From: Variovorax davisae
GTDB lineage: Bacteria > Pseudomonadota > Gammaproteobacteria > Burkholderiales > Burkholderiaceae_C
DNA: 64,000 bases
Assembly (NCBI RefSeq): GCF_030316845.1
Contig: NZ_JASZYS010000003.1
Location: 1 to 64,000, forward strand
Direction of reading: 5' to 3'
Positions 52,550-61,310 of this stretch are shown piece by piece. Under the pieces are notes generated by a model. It saw only the letters and a program-made list of their open reading frames with translations, was not told the DNA's origin and did no database searches. How positions within the stretch are numbered: position 1 is the first letter of the stretch; every line of letters begins with the position of its first letter. Both the position numbers and the translations under genes were made by a program.

Positions 52550-53359
52550 ATGAGCCGCCCACGCCATTCACCACGCGATGCTGACGACTCGGCACCCGCC
52601 ACGCCAGCCTTCGCGCGGCAGCAGCACAACAACCGTTCGCTCGAACGCGGCCTGCACTTGCTGCGGGCCTTCAGTCCCGGCGTGAACGCGCTGAGCAACA
52701 GCGAACTGGCCGAGCGCGTCGGCCTGCCGCGCTCAACGGTAAGCCGGCTCACGCAGACGCTGGTGCAGGAGCGCTTCCTGGACTACGTGCCCGAAGCCGG
52801 CGTCTACCGGCTCGGGCCGCCGCTGCTGAGCCTCGGCCTCGCGATGCAGCAGAGCTCGGAACTCTTCCACATAGCGCAGCCGCTGATGGGTGGCGTGGCC
52901 GAGGGTCGGCGGATCAACGTCGGGCTCGCGGTGCGCGACGGCACCGACATGGTCTACCTCACCTCGATCCGTAAAAGCCGAAGTGAGATGTTCCGCCATG
53001 TCACGTCGGGCTCGCGCATTCCGATGGCGCTCACCGCTCTCGGGCGCGCGCATTTGTCCACGCTTGTCGGGCCCGAACTCACGGCTATGTTGAGTGAACT
53101 GCAGGCTAAGCACCCAGTGCAGTGGCCTGAACGAAAGCGCGAAATCCAGGCAGCGATAGCTAAGTGCCGCGCCGAAGGCTATTGCAGCGCCACTTGGCAG
53201 ACCGGCATCGTCTCGGTGGCCGCCCCATTGCGTGGGCATGCGGGCTATGCTTTCAATGTGAGCGTATTGATTGGCGGCCGGTCTATGGCAGCGTTGGTCG
53301 AGGAATTGGCGCAGACGTTGCTGCAACTCATGGTCCGAGTCAATGCGGCGTTGAAATAA
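52550..53359 (+). CDS. IclR-family transcriptional regulator (1)
   Basis: A 269-residue regulator. The winged helix (about 25-85) has NRSLERGLHLLRAFSPG and LAERVGLPRSTVSRLTQTL. The effector domain follows with RRINVGLAVRDGTDMVYLTS, RIPMALTALGRAHLSTL and CRAEGYCSATWQTGIVSVAA. It is a clear paralog of the IclR protein at 59476: the recognition helices are nearly the same (RSTVSRLTQTL). I start at MSRPRHS; an upstream TTG at 52472 is possible. One or both should bind the TTCCR-N5-YGGAA sites. Confidence 0.93.
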   Translation: MSRPRHSPRDADDSAPATPAFARQQHNNRSLERGLHLLRAFSPGVNALSNSELAERVGLPRSTVSRLTQTLVQERFLDYVPEAGVYRLGPPLLSLGLAMQQSSELFHIAQPLMGGVAEGRRINVGLAVRDGTDMVYLTSIRKSRSEMFRHVTSGSRIPMALTALGRAHLSTLVGPELTAMLSELQAKHPVQWPERKREIQAAIAKCRAEGYCSATWQTGIVSVAAPLRGHAGYAFNVSVLIGGRSMAALVEELAQTLLQLMVRVNAALK

Positions 53360-53396
53360 ATTACTTCGTCCGTGCCGCACCTCGAGCGGTATGAGA

Positions 53397-54395
53397 TCAG
53401 GGCACAGTATCGTAGGCCAAGGGAAGCCAGCGAAAACCGGGGCCATCCGCACGCACATGGCCCAGCCCCGGAAACGCTATATGCGCACCGCCAATCAAAG
53501 CGCCCGTGCGTGCCGCCTGCTCGAAACTGCGCTGCCGCACTTCGGCGGCGCCGGCTGGATCGCTGTCTGCTCGAAAGCCCGTGATGGGCCTTGCGAACTG
53601 AACTACACCCATGTGCACAAGGTCGCCCCAAAGCATCAGCTGCCGGCCCTGAGAAGACACCAAATAGCCTGTGTGGCCATGCGAATGTCCCGGCAGAGCC
53701 ATCGCCTGAATGCCAGGCAATAGTTCAGCGTCGCCGTCGAAGATTTCGAGCTGTTTCGCATCTGCATAGGGCTTGAGCGCCTCCTGGGCGCCTTTAAAGA
53801 AGACCTGCATAGGTTGTAGCGCGTTATTGCGCTTGTCGGCTGAGAGCCAGTAGTCCGTTTCGATACGGCTCACGCGGATGTTCGCATTGATAAACACGCG
53901 ACGGCCGTCCGCCGTTACGAGCCCGCCCACGTGGTCGACGTGCAGATGCGTGAGCAATACTTCGTCTATCTGTTCGGGCCGATAGCCCGCAGCCTGCAGA
54001 TTCACAAGCATGTGACCGAGTCCGGCACCGAACATACTGCCTCCACCGGTGTCAACGAGCACGCGCTTGTTGCCCGTATCGATCAGAAAGGCATTGAAGG
54101 AGGTCATCACTTCGTCTGGCTCGGCCCCGCGTGCCACTAGCGCTCTTACCTCGGACTCGCCAATGTTGCGCATAGCAGCTTTCGCCGAAATCGTGCGGGT
54201 GCCGTCGAGCAATACAGTGACTTGGAAGTCCCCGAGCTTTAAGCGGTAGAAACCCGGTGCCTGTGCCGACAAAGAGGTCGCCTCCGCTGCGAGGGCCGGT
54301 GCCGCAACTGGCAGAATTGCCGCGAACAAGGATCCCCAAAACGCGATGTTCAGCATCCGTCTGCGAGTGGAAGAGGTCAGGGGGTTCATTGTCAT
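53397..54395 (-). CDS. Exported metallo-beta-lactamase-fold hydrolase
   Basis: A 332-residue protein with an N-terminal export signal (STRRRMLNIAFWGSLFAAIL, twin-arginine-like, cleavage near ALAA). The metallo-beta-lactamase fold has the zinc motif LTHLHVDHVGG, a second His in ALPGHSHGHTG, and metal-bridging Asp in MLWGDLVH. Relatives include lactonases and periplasmic esterase-like enzymes. It could open a lactone or ester of the catabolic substrate outside the cytoplasm. It overlaps the preceding Bug gene (ATGA), so it is in the minus-strand operon. Confidence 0.92.
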   Translation of the reverse strand: MTMNPLTSSTRRRMLNIAFWGSLFAAILPVAAPALAAEATSLSAQAPGFYRLKLGDFQVTVLLDGTRTISAKAAMRNIGESEVRALVARGAEPDEVMTSFNAFLIDTGNKRVLVDTGGGSMFGAGLGHMLVNLQAAGYRPEQIDEVLLTHLHVDHVGGLVTADGRRVFINANIRVSRIETDYWLSADKRNNALQPMQVFFKGAQEALKPYADAKQLEIFDGDAELLPGIQAMALPGHSHGHTGYLVSSQGRQLMLWGDLVHMGVVQFARPITGFRADSDPAGAAEVRQRSFEQAARTGALIGGAHIAFPGLGHVRADGPGFRWLPLAYDTVP

Positions 54396-55372
54396 TCCGC
54401 GTGGATGTTGGCCTTGCGTACTAGCGCGCCGTAGTTCACCACCTCACGAGCGATCTGCTCGGCGGCTTCCTTCTCTTCCTTGAGAATGGGTGTAACGCCG
54501 GCCTCAATCAGCTTCTTGCGCAAGCTGGGGTCATCCATGGCTTCGCGCACAAACGTGGTGAGGCGGGCCATCACCGCGTCGGGCGTTGCGGCCGGCGCGG
54601 CGAGACCGATCCAGGTAGTCGATTCATAGCCTTTAACCACTTCGTCCACTGTGGGGACATCGGGTAGCTGAGCGGAGCGCTTGGTTGTGGTCACCGCCAA
54701 CGCGCGCAGCTTTCCGGCCGCTATTTGCTGAGCGACCGAGGACTGCCCGGCGATCACCATGTCGATTTGCCCGCCCAGCGCGTCGGTGACGGCGGGTGCT
54801 GCGCCCCGATAGGGCACATGCAAGATATCGACGCCGACATGGTCTTTAAACATCTCGGCCGCAAGATGAGCGCCAGTGCCTGAGCCAGGCGAACCGTAAT
54901 TGAGCTTCGCTGGATGAGCCTTGGCGTATGCGATCAGTTCGGCCAATGTCTTCACAGGCACTCGCTGAGGATTCACCGCTATGACCGAGGGCATATCTGA
55001 GAACATGGCAACCTCGCGATAGCTCTTTACCGAATCGAAGGGTACGCTCTTGTAGAGAACCTGCGAAATCGGCACCGCACTAGATGAGATCAGGAGGGTG
55101 TAGCCGTCGGCTGGCGCGCGCGCCACCTCGCCTGCACCAACGGTGCCGCCCGCGCCGGCCTTGTTGTCGACGATGAATTGTTGGCCGGACACGCGGCTTA
55201 GTGACGTCGCGAGCAGTCGTGCAGGCCCGTCGAGCGTACCGCCCGCGGGAAACGGAACTACCACTCGCACAGGTCGAGTGGGGAAGGGGTCTGGCTGCGC
55301 TGAAGCCGTTGCCATGGCGCCTGCGCATACAGCGACGAATGCGCACACGGCGGTTTTTCTTGTCAATTTCAC
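54392..55372 (-). CDS. Bug-family (TctC) periplasmic binding protein (1)
   Basis: A 326-residue tripartite tricarboxylate-type receptor: signal peptide (MKLTRKTAVCAFVAVCAGAM, cleavage near ASAQ), then PTRPVRVVVPFPAGGTLDGP, NKAGAGGTVGAGEVARAPAD and FKDHVGVDILHVPYRGAAPA. It binds a carboxylate or amide. No TctA or TctB membrane gene is nearby, so it may share a distant transporter or act as a sensor, as is common in Burkholderiales. It is 48 bp downstream of the acyl-CoA ligase gene. Confidence 0.94.
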   Translation of the reverse strand: MKLTRKTAVCAFVAVCAGAMATASAQPDPFPTRPVRVVVPFPAGGTLDGPARLLATSLSRVSGQQFIVDNKAGAGGTVGAGEVARAPADGYTLLISSSAVPISQVLYKSVPFDSVKSYREVAMFSDMPSVIAVNPQRVPVKTLAELIAYAKAHPAKLNYGSPGSGTGAHLAAEMFKDHVGVDILHVPYRGAAPAVTDALGGQIDMVIAGQSSVAQQIAAGKLRALAVTTTKRSAQLPDVPTVDEVVKGYESTTWIGLAAPAATPDAVMARLTTFVREAMDDPSLRKKLIEAGVTPILKEEKEAAEQIAREVVNYGALVRKANIHAE

Positions 55373-55420
55373 AGTTTTGTCTCCTTAGTGGTTATCAATT
55401 AATTGAAGGAAGGAACTAGC

Positions 55421-57529
55421 TCATGTTTTCGCTCGCAACACAGCGACTCCGTCGGCTGCTCGTACGCCCATTCCTTTCGGCAGTACGAAAAGCGGATTGA
55501 TCTCCGCGGTCTCGAGGCCAGCGCCCATCTGGCTCGCCATGCGCGAGAACGCGACGATCGCATCCACCAGCGCATCTACATCAGCCGCCGGCCGCCCCCG
55601 GTAGCTATCCAGCAGCGGCCAAGTCTTGAGCTCGCGCACCATCGCCGTGGCCTCATCGCGCGTAAGCGCTCCGCCCGGTGGCACCATGCGTAGCACGCTA
55701 TCGTTGATCAGCTCGGCTGTTACGCCGCCCATCCCTACCAGCAGCGCCGCGCCCAGCGCATCGCGGTGCAGGCCCAGGATGAGCTCGGTGCCGCCAGATA
55801 CCATCTCCTGCACCAGATAGCCTTCGGGCGCATCGCCGGTCGCGGTTCGCACGTCGCGCTCCATCTGCTGCACGCGCGCGGCCACCTGTGCCGAGGGCAC
55901 CGCCACCGCGACACCGCCGACCTCGGTCTTGTGGGTGATGGTGCGCGAAAGAATCTTCAGTACTACCTTGTCCCCCAGCGTGCCGGCCATCTCGGCGGCC
56001 TGCTGCGCATCGGCCACCGCATGCTCGCGCACTCCTTGTACGCCGAAGCGCGCGAAGAGCGACTTGGCCTCAGCCTCGTTGAGAGAACCCGATGGCAAAT
56101 CGTCAATCCTCACGACCGGTCCGGCATCGACGCGCGTGACCAGTGGCGGATGGCTATGCGCGAACAGGCCTTGCAGCGCCACCGTGCAACTCTCCGGAGC
56201 GCTGAAGGCGGGTACGCCATGCCGATTGAGCAACGATGCAACAGCCGGCGCGTGTGGGCTGACATAGGCAAGTACCGGCTTGCTGGTGCTGGGCAGGCAG
56301 TCGCGAATGGCGTCGGCCACCAAGTCCGGCATCGCCAGGGCGGAAGACCCCACGATTACCACGACTGCGTCATAGCTCATGCTTTCGAGCAGCGCTGCGA
56401 GCCCCCGGCGCAGCAGTTGCGGCTGAAGGCCCGCGAGAGTCACGTCAATCGGATTTCGGTCGAGGACCGATGGGCCTCCAGCCTGAAGTGCGCGCAACTT
56501 GTCGGCGGTGGCAGCATCGGGCGCCGGCGCCTCGAAGCCGGCTACACCAAGGCTGTCGGCCACCAGCGTGCCCGCTCCGCCCGTCGAGGTCAGGATGGCG
56601 ACTCGTTTGCCCTCCAGACGACGCTCCGTGGCAAGCGCCGCGGGAAGATCGAGCAGGTCGGCGAAGTCTCTTGCGCGGATCGCGCCGACCTCGCGGAACA
56701 GCGCATCGTACATGCGGTCGGCACCGGCCAGCGCGCCTGTGTGCGATGCCGCAGCCTGCGCGCCCGATTCGGAGCGGCCGATCTTGAACACCACCAGCGG
56801 CTTACCCGCGCGCGCAGCCTTGGCGGCGGCGGCTCGGAATTTGGCGACGTCGCGGATGCTCTCCATATACAGCGCGATCACGCGCGTGGCCTCGTCGTCG
56901 GCCAGGTGGTTGACGAAGTCCGCGAGATCTAGGTCGGCCTCGTTGCTGGTCGAGATCAGCTTGGAGAAGCCGATGCCGCGCGCCGCACCGCGCGACAGCA
57001 AGGAGCCCAGGATGCCGCCGCTTTGCGATACCACGGCGATCCCGCCCGGCAGCAGTTCGTCGGACTCCAGCGCGCCGCTGGCCGACAGCGTGATGCGGTC
57101 ACTGAGATTCACGAGCCCGATGGTGTTAGGCCCCAGCAGGCGCATGCCGCCCGCTGCCTCGAGCAGCTCGTGCTGGCGCTGCCGGCCTTGGTCGCCGGCT
57201 TCCGCATAACCGCTCGCCAGCACAATCGCCGCCGCCGTGCCGCGCGCCGAGAGGTCGCTCACGACCGTGTGCGCGCGTTCCGCGCCCAGCAGCACGAGGG
57301 CCACGTCGGGCGCTTGGGGCAGCGAGCCCACGTCGGGGTAGCAGTGCAGGCCTGCGATGGTGTCGGCCTTCGGGTTGACGGGGTAGATCGCGCCGGCAAA
57401 GCCGTGCTTCTGGAGGTAGGCCACCGGGCGGCCCGAGGTCTTTGTGAGGTCGGCCGAGGCGCCGATCACGGCCACGCTGCGTGGCTTGAGCAAACGCGAA
57501 ATGGCGTCGTTGGATGCAACCATCGCCAT
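55421..57529 (-). CDS. NDP-forming acyl-CoA synthetase (acetate-CoA ligase family)
   Basis: A 702-residue fused alpha-beta ligase. The CoA-binding domain begins RSVAVIGASADLTKTSGRPV. The succinyl-CoA-ligase-like flavodoxin domains include VVSQSGGILGSLLS and the phospho-His region AASHTGALAGADRM. The C-terminal ATP-grasp carries VVLKILSRTITHKTEVGGVA and ETAEINPLFVLPKG. It makes an acyl-CoA from an acid with ATP or GTP, giving ADP or GDP. It is coupled to the hydratase gene by a TAATG overlap (57529), implying that the hydratase uses the product. FerA-like enzymes of this class act on hydroxycinnamates. Confidence 0.92.
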   Translation of the reverse strand: MAMVASNDAISRLLKPRSVAVIGASADLTKTSGRPVAYLQKHGFAGAIYPVNPKADTIAGLHCYPDVGSLPQAPDVALVLLGAERAHTVVSDLSARGTAAAIVLASGYAEAGDQGRQRQHELLEAAGGMRLLGPNTIGLVNLSDRITLSASGALESDELLPGGIAVVSQSGGILGSLLSRGAARGIGFSKLISTSNEADLDLADFVNHLADDEATRVIALYMESIRDVAKFRAAAAKAARAGKPLVVFKIGRSESGAQAAASHTGALAGADRMYDALFREVGAIRARDFADLLDLPAALATERRLEGKRVAILTSTGGAGTLVADSLGVAGFEAPAPDAATADKLRALQAGGPSVLDRNPIDVTLAGLQPQLLRRGLAALLESMSYDAVVVIVGSSALAMPDLVADAIRDCLPSTSKPVLAYVSPHAPAVASLLNRHGVPAFSAPESCTVALQGLFAHSHPPLVTRVDAGPVVRIDDLPSGSLNEAEAKSLFARFGVQGVREHAVADAQQAAEMAGTLGDKVVLKILSRTITHKTEVGGVAVAVPSAQVAARVQQMERDVRTATGDAPEGYLVQEMVSGGTELILGLHRDALGAALLVGMGGVTAELINDSVLRMVPPGGALTRDEATAMVRELKTWPLLDSYRGRPAADVDALVDAIVAFSRMASQMGAGLETAEINPLFVLPKGMGVRAADGVAVLRAKT

Positions 57530-58329
57530 TACTCCTTCGCCGCCGACTTGGCTAGAAAGGCGTTGACCGCCGTATGGTGCTCGCTTGACGCATAGCAGAT
57601 CGCCTGCGCCTGGCTGCCCATGCCGAAGACCTGCTCGGCCTGCAGCTCGAAGCTCTGGTTCAGGATGGTTTTGCCAAGGGCCAGCGCGGTGCGCGAACCC
57701 GCGCTCAGCTCGCGCGCCCAGCCCACGGCATCGGCGACTAGCGCCTCGGGTGTGCTCGCGCGGTCGGCGATGCCGAGGTCGACGGCCTCGGCGGTGCGCA
57801 CCGTGCGACCCGTGAAGATCAGCTCCTTGGCCTTCGCGAGACCCACACGCCGCGGCAGGAAGTACATGCCACCGCCGTCCGGAATCAGTCCGCGCAGGAC
57901 ATAGTTCCACGCGAAGCTCGCGTGCGCCTCGCTGGCTACCACGAAGTCGCAGGCCATGGCCAAGTCGGTGCCCAGGCCCGTGGAGGCGCCGTTCACCGCG
58001 GCAATCGTCGGCTTGGGCAGGTTATGCAGGGCAGTGAGCACATGGTGCGTGCGTTGTTGGCGCGCCCAGCCGTTGTAGGCTACTTCGCTCGCGGGGGCCT
58101 GCATGCGCCGCTGCATCGCCCGGATGTCGCCGCCCGCACAAAAGGCTTTGCCGGCGCCGGTAAGCACCAGGGCGCGCACGGCGTCGTCGCGGTTCACTTG
58201 ATCGAGCGCGGCCATGAGGTCGCCGCGCATGTCGTCGTTTATGGCGTTGCGCACGTCGGGCCGATTGAGGCTGAGGATGGCGATGCCGTCCTCGGTGCGC
58301 AGGTCGATGTAAAGGCTGCTGGTGGTCAT
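57529..58329 (-). CDS. Enoyl-CoA hydratase/isomerase-family protein
   Basis: A 266-residue crotonase-fold protein. Oxyanion-hole loops are GKAFCAGGDIRAMQRRM and AAVNGASTGLGTDLAMACDF. The catalytic loop is RGLIPDGGGMYFLPRRVG, with Asp/Gly at the usual Glu position, as in isomerase-type members. The Glu of the hydratase-lyase (feruloyl-CoA) motif is not evident. It is translationally coupled to the acyl-CoA ligase and follows the Bug gene by 30 bp. It probably acts on the CoA ester made by that ligase. Confidence 0.92.
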   Translation of the reverse strand: MTTSSLYIDLRTEDGIAILSLNRPDVRNAINDDMRGDLMAALDQVNRDDAVRALVLTGAGKAFCAGGDIRAMQRRMQAPASEVAYNGWARQQRTHHVLTALHNLPKPTIAAVNGASTGLGTDLAMACDFVVASEAHASFAWNYVLRGLIPDGGGMYFLPRRVGLAKAKELIFTGRTVRTAEAVDLGIADRASTPEALVADAVGWARELSAGSRTALALGKTILNQSFELQAEQVFGMGSQAQAICYASSEHHTAVNAFLAKSAAKE

Positions 58330-58359
58330 GGCGGGATAAAAAAAGAGGAAAAAGAAGAA

Positions 58360-59346
58360 TCAGTCGATGGTGATGTGCGCGTCGCGCACCACCTTGCCCC
58401 AGCGCGCCTCCTCGGCGGCGACGTAGCGCGCGAGCTCCTCGGGCGGCGATGCACGCACCACCAAGCCTTCGTCCTCGATCCGCTTGCGGAAGGTCTCGGA
58501 CGATGCGGCCTTGCGAATGGCGGCGTTGAGCTGCATCACGACGTCGCGTGGCGTACCGGCCGGCGCATAGAGGCCGTACCAGCTCTGCGCCACATAGCCA
58601 GGCACGCCGCTCTCGGCCACGGTAGGTACGTTGGGCAAAGCCGACGAACGCTGCGGCGAGGTCACGGCCAGTGCGCGCAGCTTGCCGCTCGCAATGTAGG
58701 GCGCCACGCTGGCCGTCGTGGTGAACATCATGTCGATCTGGCCGCCGAGCAGGTCGGTCAGCGCGGGCGCCGAACCTCGGTACGGCACATGCGTGAGATC
58801 GACCTTGGCCAGGCTCTTGAACAGCTCGCCCGCCAGATGTGCCGACGTGCCGTTGCCGAACGAACCGTAGCTGAGCTTGCCGGGGTTGGCCTTGGCATAG
58901 GCGACGAGGTCGGCCACGGATTTGACAGCGTGTTCGGGCCGCACTACCAGCACGTTGGGCGATTCGCCGACGAGGCTCAGCGGCGCAAACGCGGTCGCTT
59001 GGTTATAGGGCAGCTTCGTTAGCAAGCTGGGGTTCACCGCATGGGCGAAGGTGGCCATGAGCAGCGTGTAGCCGTCGGGCGCGCTCTTGGCCACGTAGTC
59101 GCTGCCGATAAGGGTGCCGGCGCCTGGCTTGTTCTCGACGATGACGGTCTGGTGCAGTTCGGCACCGATGCCAGCACCGAGCACGCGCGAAATCACATCG
59201 GTGCCACCCCCCGCCGCAAAGGGAACGATCAGCCTGATCGGCTTTTTGGTAGGGAAGGCCTGTGCCGCAGCAGGGTGGGAGAACGCGAGTGACGTTAGCA
59301 GCAAAGCTGTTAGCGACAGCGCGCGGCATGATCTTGAACGAGGCAT
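58360..59346 (-). CDS. Bug-family (TctC) periplasmic binding protein (2)
   Basis: A 328-residue receptor: signal peptide (ALSLTALLLTSLAFSHPAAA, cleavage after AAAQ), then KKPIRLIVPFAAGGGTDVIS, NKPGAGTLIGSDYVAKSAPD and LTHVPYRGSAPALTDLLGGQ. It is the first gene of the minus-strand operon 59346 to 53397, and is divergent from the IclR gene at 59476 with operator candidate B between them. The start at MPRSRSC is chosen; the frame extends to 59493 across the promoter. Confidence 0.94.
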   Translation of the reverse strand: MPRSRSCRALSLTALLLTSLAFSHPAAAQAFPTKKPIRLIVPFAAGGGTDVISRVLGAGIGAELHQTVIVENKPGAGTLIGSDYVAKSAPDGYTLLMATFAHAVNPSLLTKLPYNQATAFAPLSLVGESPNVLVVRPEHAVKSVADLVAYAKANPGKLSYGSFGNGTSAHLAGELFKSLAKVDLTHVPYRGSAPALTDLLGGQIDMMFTTTASVAPYIASGKLRALAVTSPQRSSALPNVPTVAESGVPGYVAQSWYGLYAPAGTPRDVVMQLNAAIRKAASSETFRKRIEDEGLVVRASPPEELARYVAAEEARWGKVVRDAHITID

Positions 59347-59422
59347 GTCTGTCTCCTTGTGGAAGGCGTGAATCGCGAGTGAGAAAGCATAGGGTTTCAG
59401 TGTCCGACGCGCACTCCCCAAA

Positions 59423-59437
59423 TTCCATAGAATGGAA
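59423..59437. promoter_or_regulatory. IclR-type operator candidate B
   Basis: TTCCATAGAATGGAA, a TTCCR-N5-YGGAA palindrome in the 129-bp gap between divergent bug2 (59346, minus) and iclR2 (59476, plus). Its position suits both autoregulation and operon control. Confidence 0.7.
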
Positions 59438-59475
59438 CCTGATCGAAGACGATCGAATTGACGAAGGAGAATCGG

Positions 59476-60282
59476 ATGACCCGAATTACCCACGCGATCG
59501 ATGAAAAGCCAGGCATCTCGCCTGTCAACCGCTCATTGGAACGCGGCATTGAACTTCTGCGCGCTTTCCGTGCCGGGTCGGAGCTGCTGGGCAATGCGGA
59601 ACTCGCGGAGCGCACTGGGCTGGCGCGCTCGACGGTCAGCCGACTCACGCAAACGCTGGTGGGCTCGGGCATGCTGCAGATCGAGCATCGTGCCTATCGG
59701 CTGGCGCCGGCTGTGCTCGGCCTCGCTCATGCGATGCGTTCGGGATCCACGGTACTGGCCGTCGCTGCGTCGAAGATGCGCGCATTGGCCGAGGCGAACC
59801 GTATCAACGTTGGGCTCGCGGCACCTGATCGCGACGAGATGGTTTACCTGGAATCAATCCGGTACAACCGGCGAGTGTCGCTGCGCAGCGTGGTGTCGGG
59901 GCAGCGCGTGCCGATGGAACTGACTTCCCTCGGACGCGCGCATCTGGCGACCTTGCCTGACGAACAACGCGATCGTCTGTACTCGGTTTTCAAGCAGCGC
60001 CGAGGCAAACAATGGCCGGCGCTGCGCGATGAGATCGAGAGGGCGATCGTCATGGTCGGACGCCACGGCTTCTGTGCCGCGTCGTGGCAGCCTGAAGTGG
60101 TGGCGCTGGCGGCGCCGGTGCGAGCGAATAAATCTGATGGCCCTGACGGCGCTGCGCACTATGTGCTGAACTTGAGCGTTTCGACCAGTGAGTCGATGGC
60201 GAGCGTGGTGCGCGATCTCTCGCCAGCCCTGCTCGCCCTAGTGCGCGATGTGGAACGCACCATTGCACGCGGCCCGGTTTAG
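59476..60282 (+). CDS. IclR-family transcriptional regulator (2)
   Basis: A 268-residue regulator. The start MTRITHAI has AAGGAG 8 bp upstream. The winged helix (about 20-75) has NRSLERGIELLRAFRAG and LAERTGLARSTVSRLTQTL; the effector domain has NRINVGLAAPDRDEMVYLES, RVPMELTSLGRAHLATL and GFCAASWQPEVVALAAPV. It is a paralog of the regulator at 52550. Its own promoter carries operator B. It is convergent with the third Bug gene, with only 8 bp between the stops. Confidence 0.93.
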   Translation: MTRITHAIDEKPGISPVNRSLERGIELLRAFRAGSELLGNAELAERTGLARSTVSRLTQTLVGSGMLQIEHRAYRLAPAVLGLAHAMRSGSTVLAVAASKMRALAEANRINVGLAAPDRDEMVYLESIRYNRRVSLRSVVSGQRVPMELTSLGRAHLATLPDEQRDRLYSVFKQRRGKQWPALRDEIERAIVMVGRHGFCAASWQPEVVALAAPVRANKSDGPDGAAHYVLNLSVSTSESMASVVRDLSPALLALVRDVERTIARGPV

Positions 60283-60290
60283 TAGGCCGA

Positions 60291-61253
60291 TCAGTCCTGC
60301 GCTTCGGCGCCCGAGGCCTTGACGACTCGGCCCCACTTCTGGTTTTCTGCGGCGATAAATCGTTCGTACTCGGCCGGCCCGAGGTACAGCGGATCGGCAC
60401 CCACGTCGGCCAGTGCGGCCTTGATGTCGGGTGCCTGCCAGGCCTTTTGGAGCGCGGCCGAGAGGCGGTCGAGCGAGGCCTTCGGGACGCCCGCCGGCGC
60501 GGCTACGCCGAACCAGATCGTCACGTCGTAGCCTGGAACACCGGCCTCGGCAATCGAGGGCACGCCCGGGAACGCGGGCGATTTGCGCGGGCTGGTCACA
60601 GCCAGCGCGCGGATCTTGCCGGCCTTGACGTACGGCGCGTGGGTCGAGGCGGTGTCGAACATCATGTCCACCCGGCCCGCGAGAAAGTCGGACAGCGCGG
60701 GCGCGGAGCCTTTATAGGGCACGTGCAGCATCTGTGTGCTGGTCATGCTCTCGAAGAGCGCGCCCGACAGGTGGCTCGATGTCCCGATGCCTGCTGACGC
60801 ATAGGTCAGCTTGCCCGGACGGGCCTGGGCCAGCGCGATCAGTTCAGCCACGTTTTTCGCCTTGACCGACGGATGCACAACCAGCACGTTCGACGCCGAA
60901 GCCACGTTGCCCACGGGCTCGAAATCGGTCAGGGGGTTGTACTTGAGCTTCCTGTAGATGAAGGGGTTGATCGCCATGGTCCCCGTGGTCGCGAAGAAGA
61001 TGGTGTAGCCGTCCTTCGGTGCCCCCAGCGCCGTTTCCGCCGCGATGACGCCGCCCGCGCCGCCACGGTTATCCACTACCACGGGCTGGCCCAGTTCCTT
61101 GGAAAGGCGGTTGGCGGTGAAGCGCGCCATGGCGTCGGTGGCGCCGCCCGCGGGGAACGGCACGATCAGCGTGACGGGCTTATCGGGAAAGGCGGCCGAA
61201 GCGCTGCTGGCTGCGAAGAGCAAGCCGAGGGCGATCGCAAGAATGGATTTCAT
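60291..61253 (-). CDS. Bug-family (TctC) periplasmic binding protein (3)
   Basis: A 320-residue receptor: signal peptide (MKSILAIALGLLFAASSASA), then FPDKPVTLIVPFPAGGATDA, NRGGAGGVIAAETALGAPKD and MLHVPYKGSAPALSDFLAGR. It is the last gene of the minus-strand operon that starts at 63663, 57 bp after the dehydrogenase gene. It is more similar in style to Bug 2 than to Bug 1. Three Bug receptors in 7 kb without a membrane component suggests recruitment of a shared permease elsewhere, or that the MFS protein does the transport. Confidence 0.94.
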   Translation of the reverse strand: MKSILAIALGLLFAASSASAAFPDKPVTLIVPFPAGGATDAMARFTANRLSKELGQPVVVDNRGGAGGVIAAETALGAPKDGYTIFFATTGTMAINPFIYRKLKYNPLTDFEPVGNVASASNVLVVHPSVKAKNVAELIALAQARPGKLTYASAGIGTSSHLSGALFESMTSTQMLHVPYKGSAPALSDFLAGRVDMMFDTASTHAPYVKAGKIRALAVTSPRKSPAFPGVPSIAEAGVPGYDVTIWFGVAAPAGVPKASLDRLSAALQKAWQAPDIKAALADVGADPLYLGPAEYERFIAAENQKWGRVVKASGAEAQD

Positions 61254-61310
61254 GGGGTTGTCTCCTGCCGGCTTGGCGGCATCGTTGGAATGAAGATGGA
61301 AAAACCGAGG

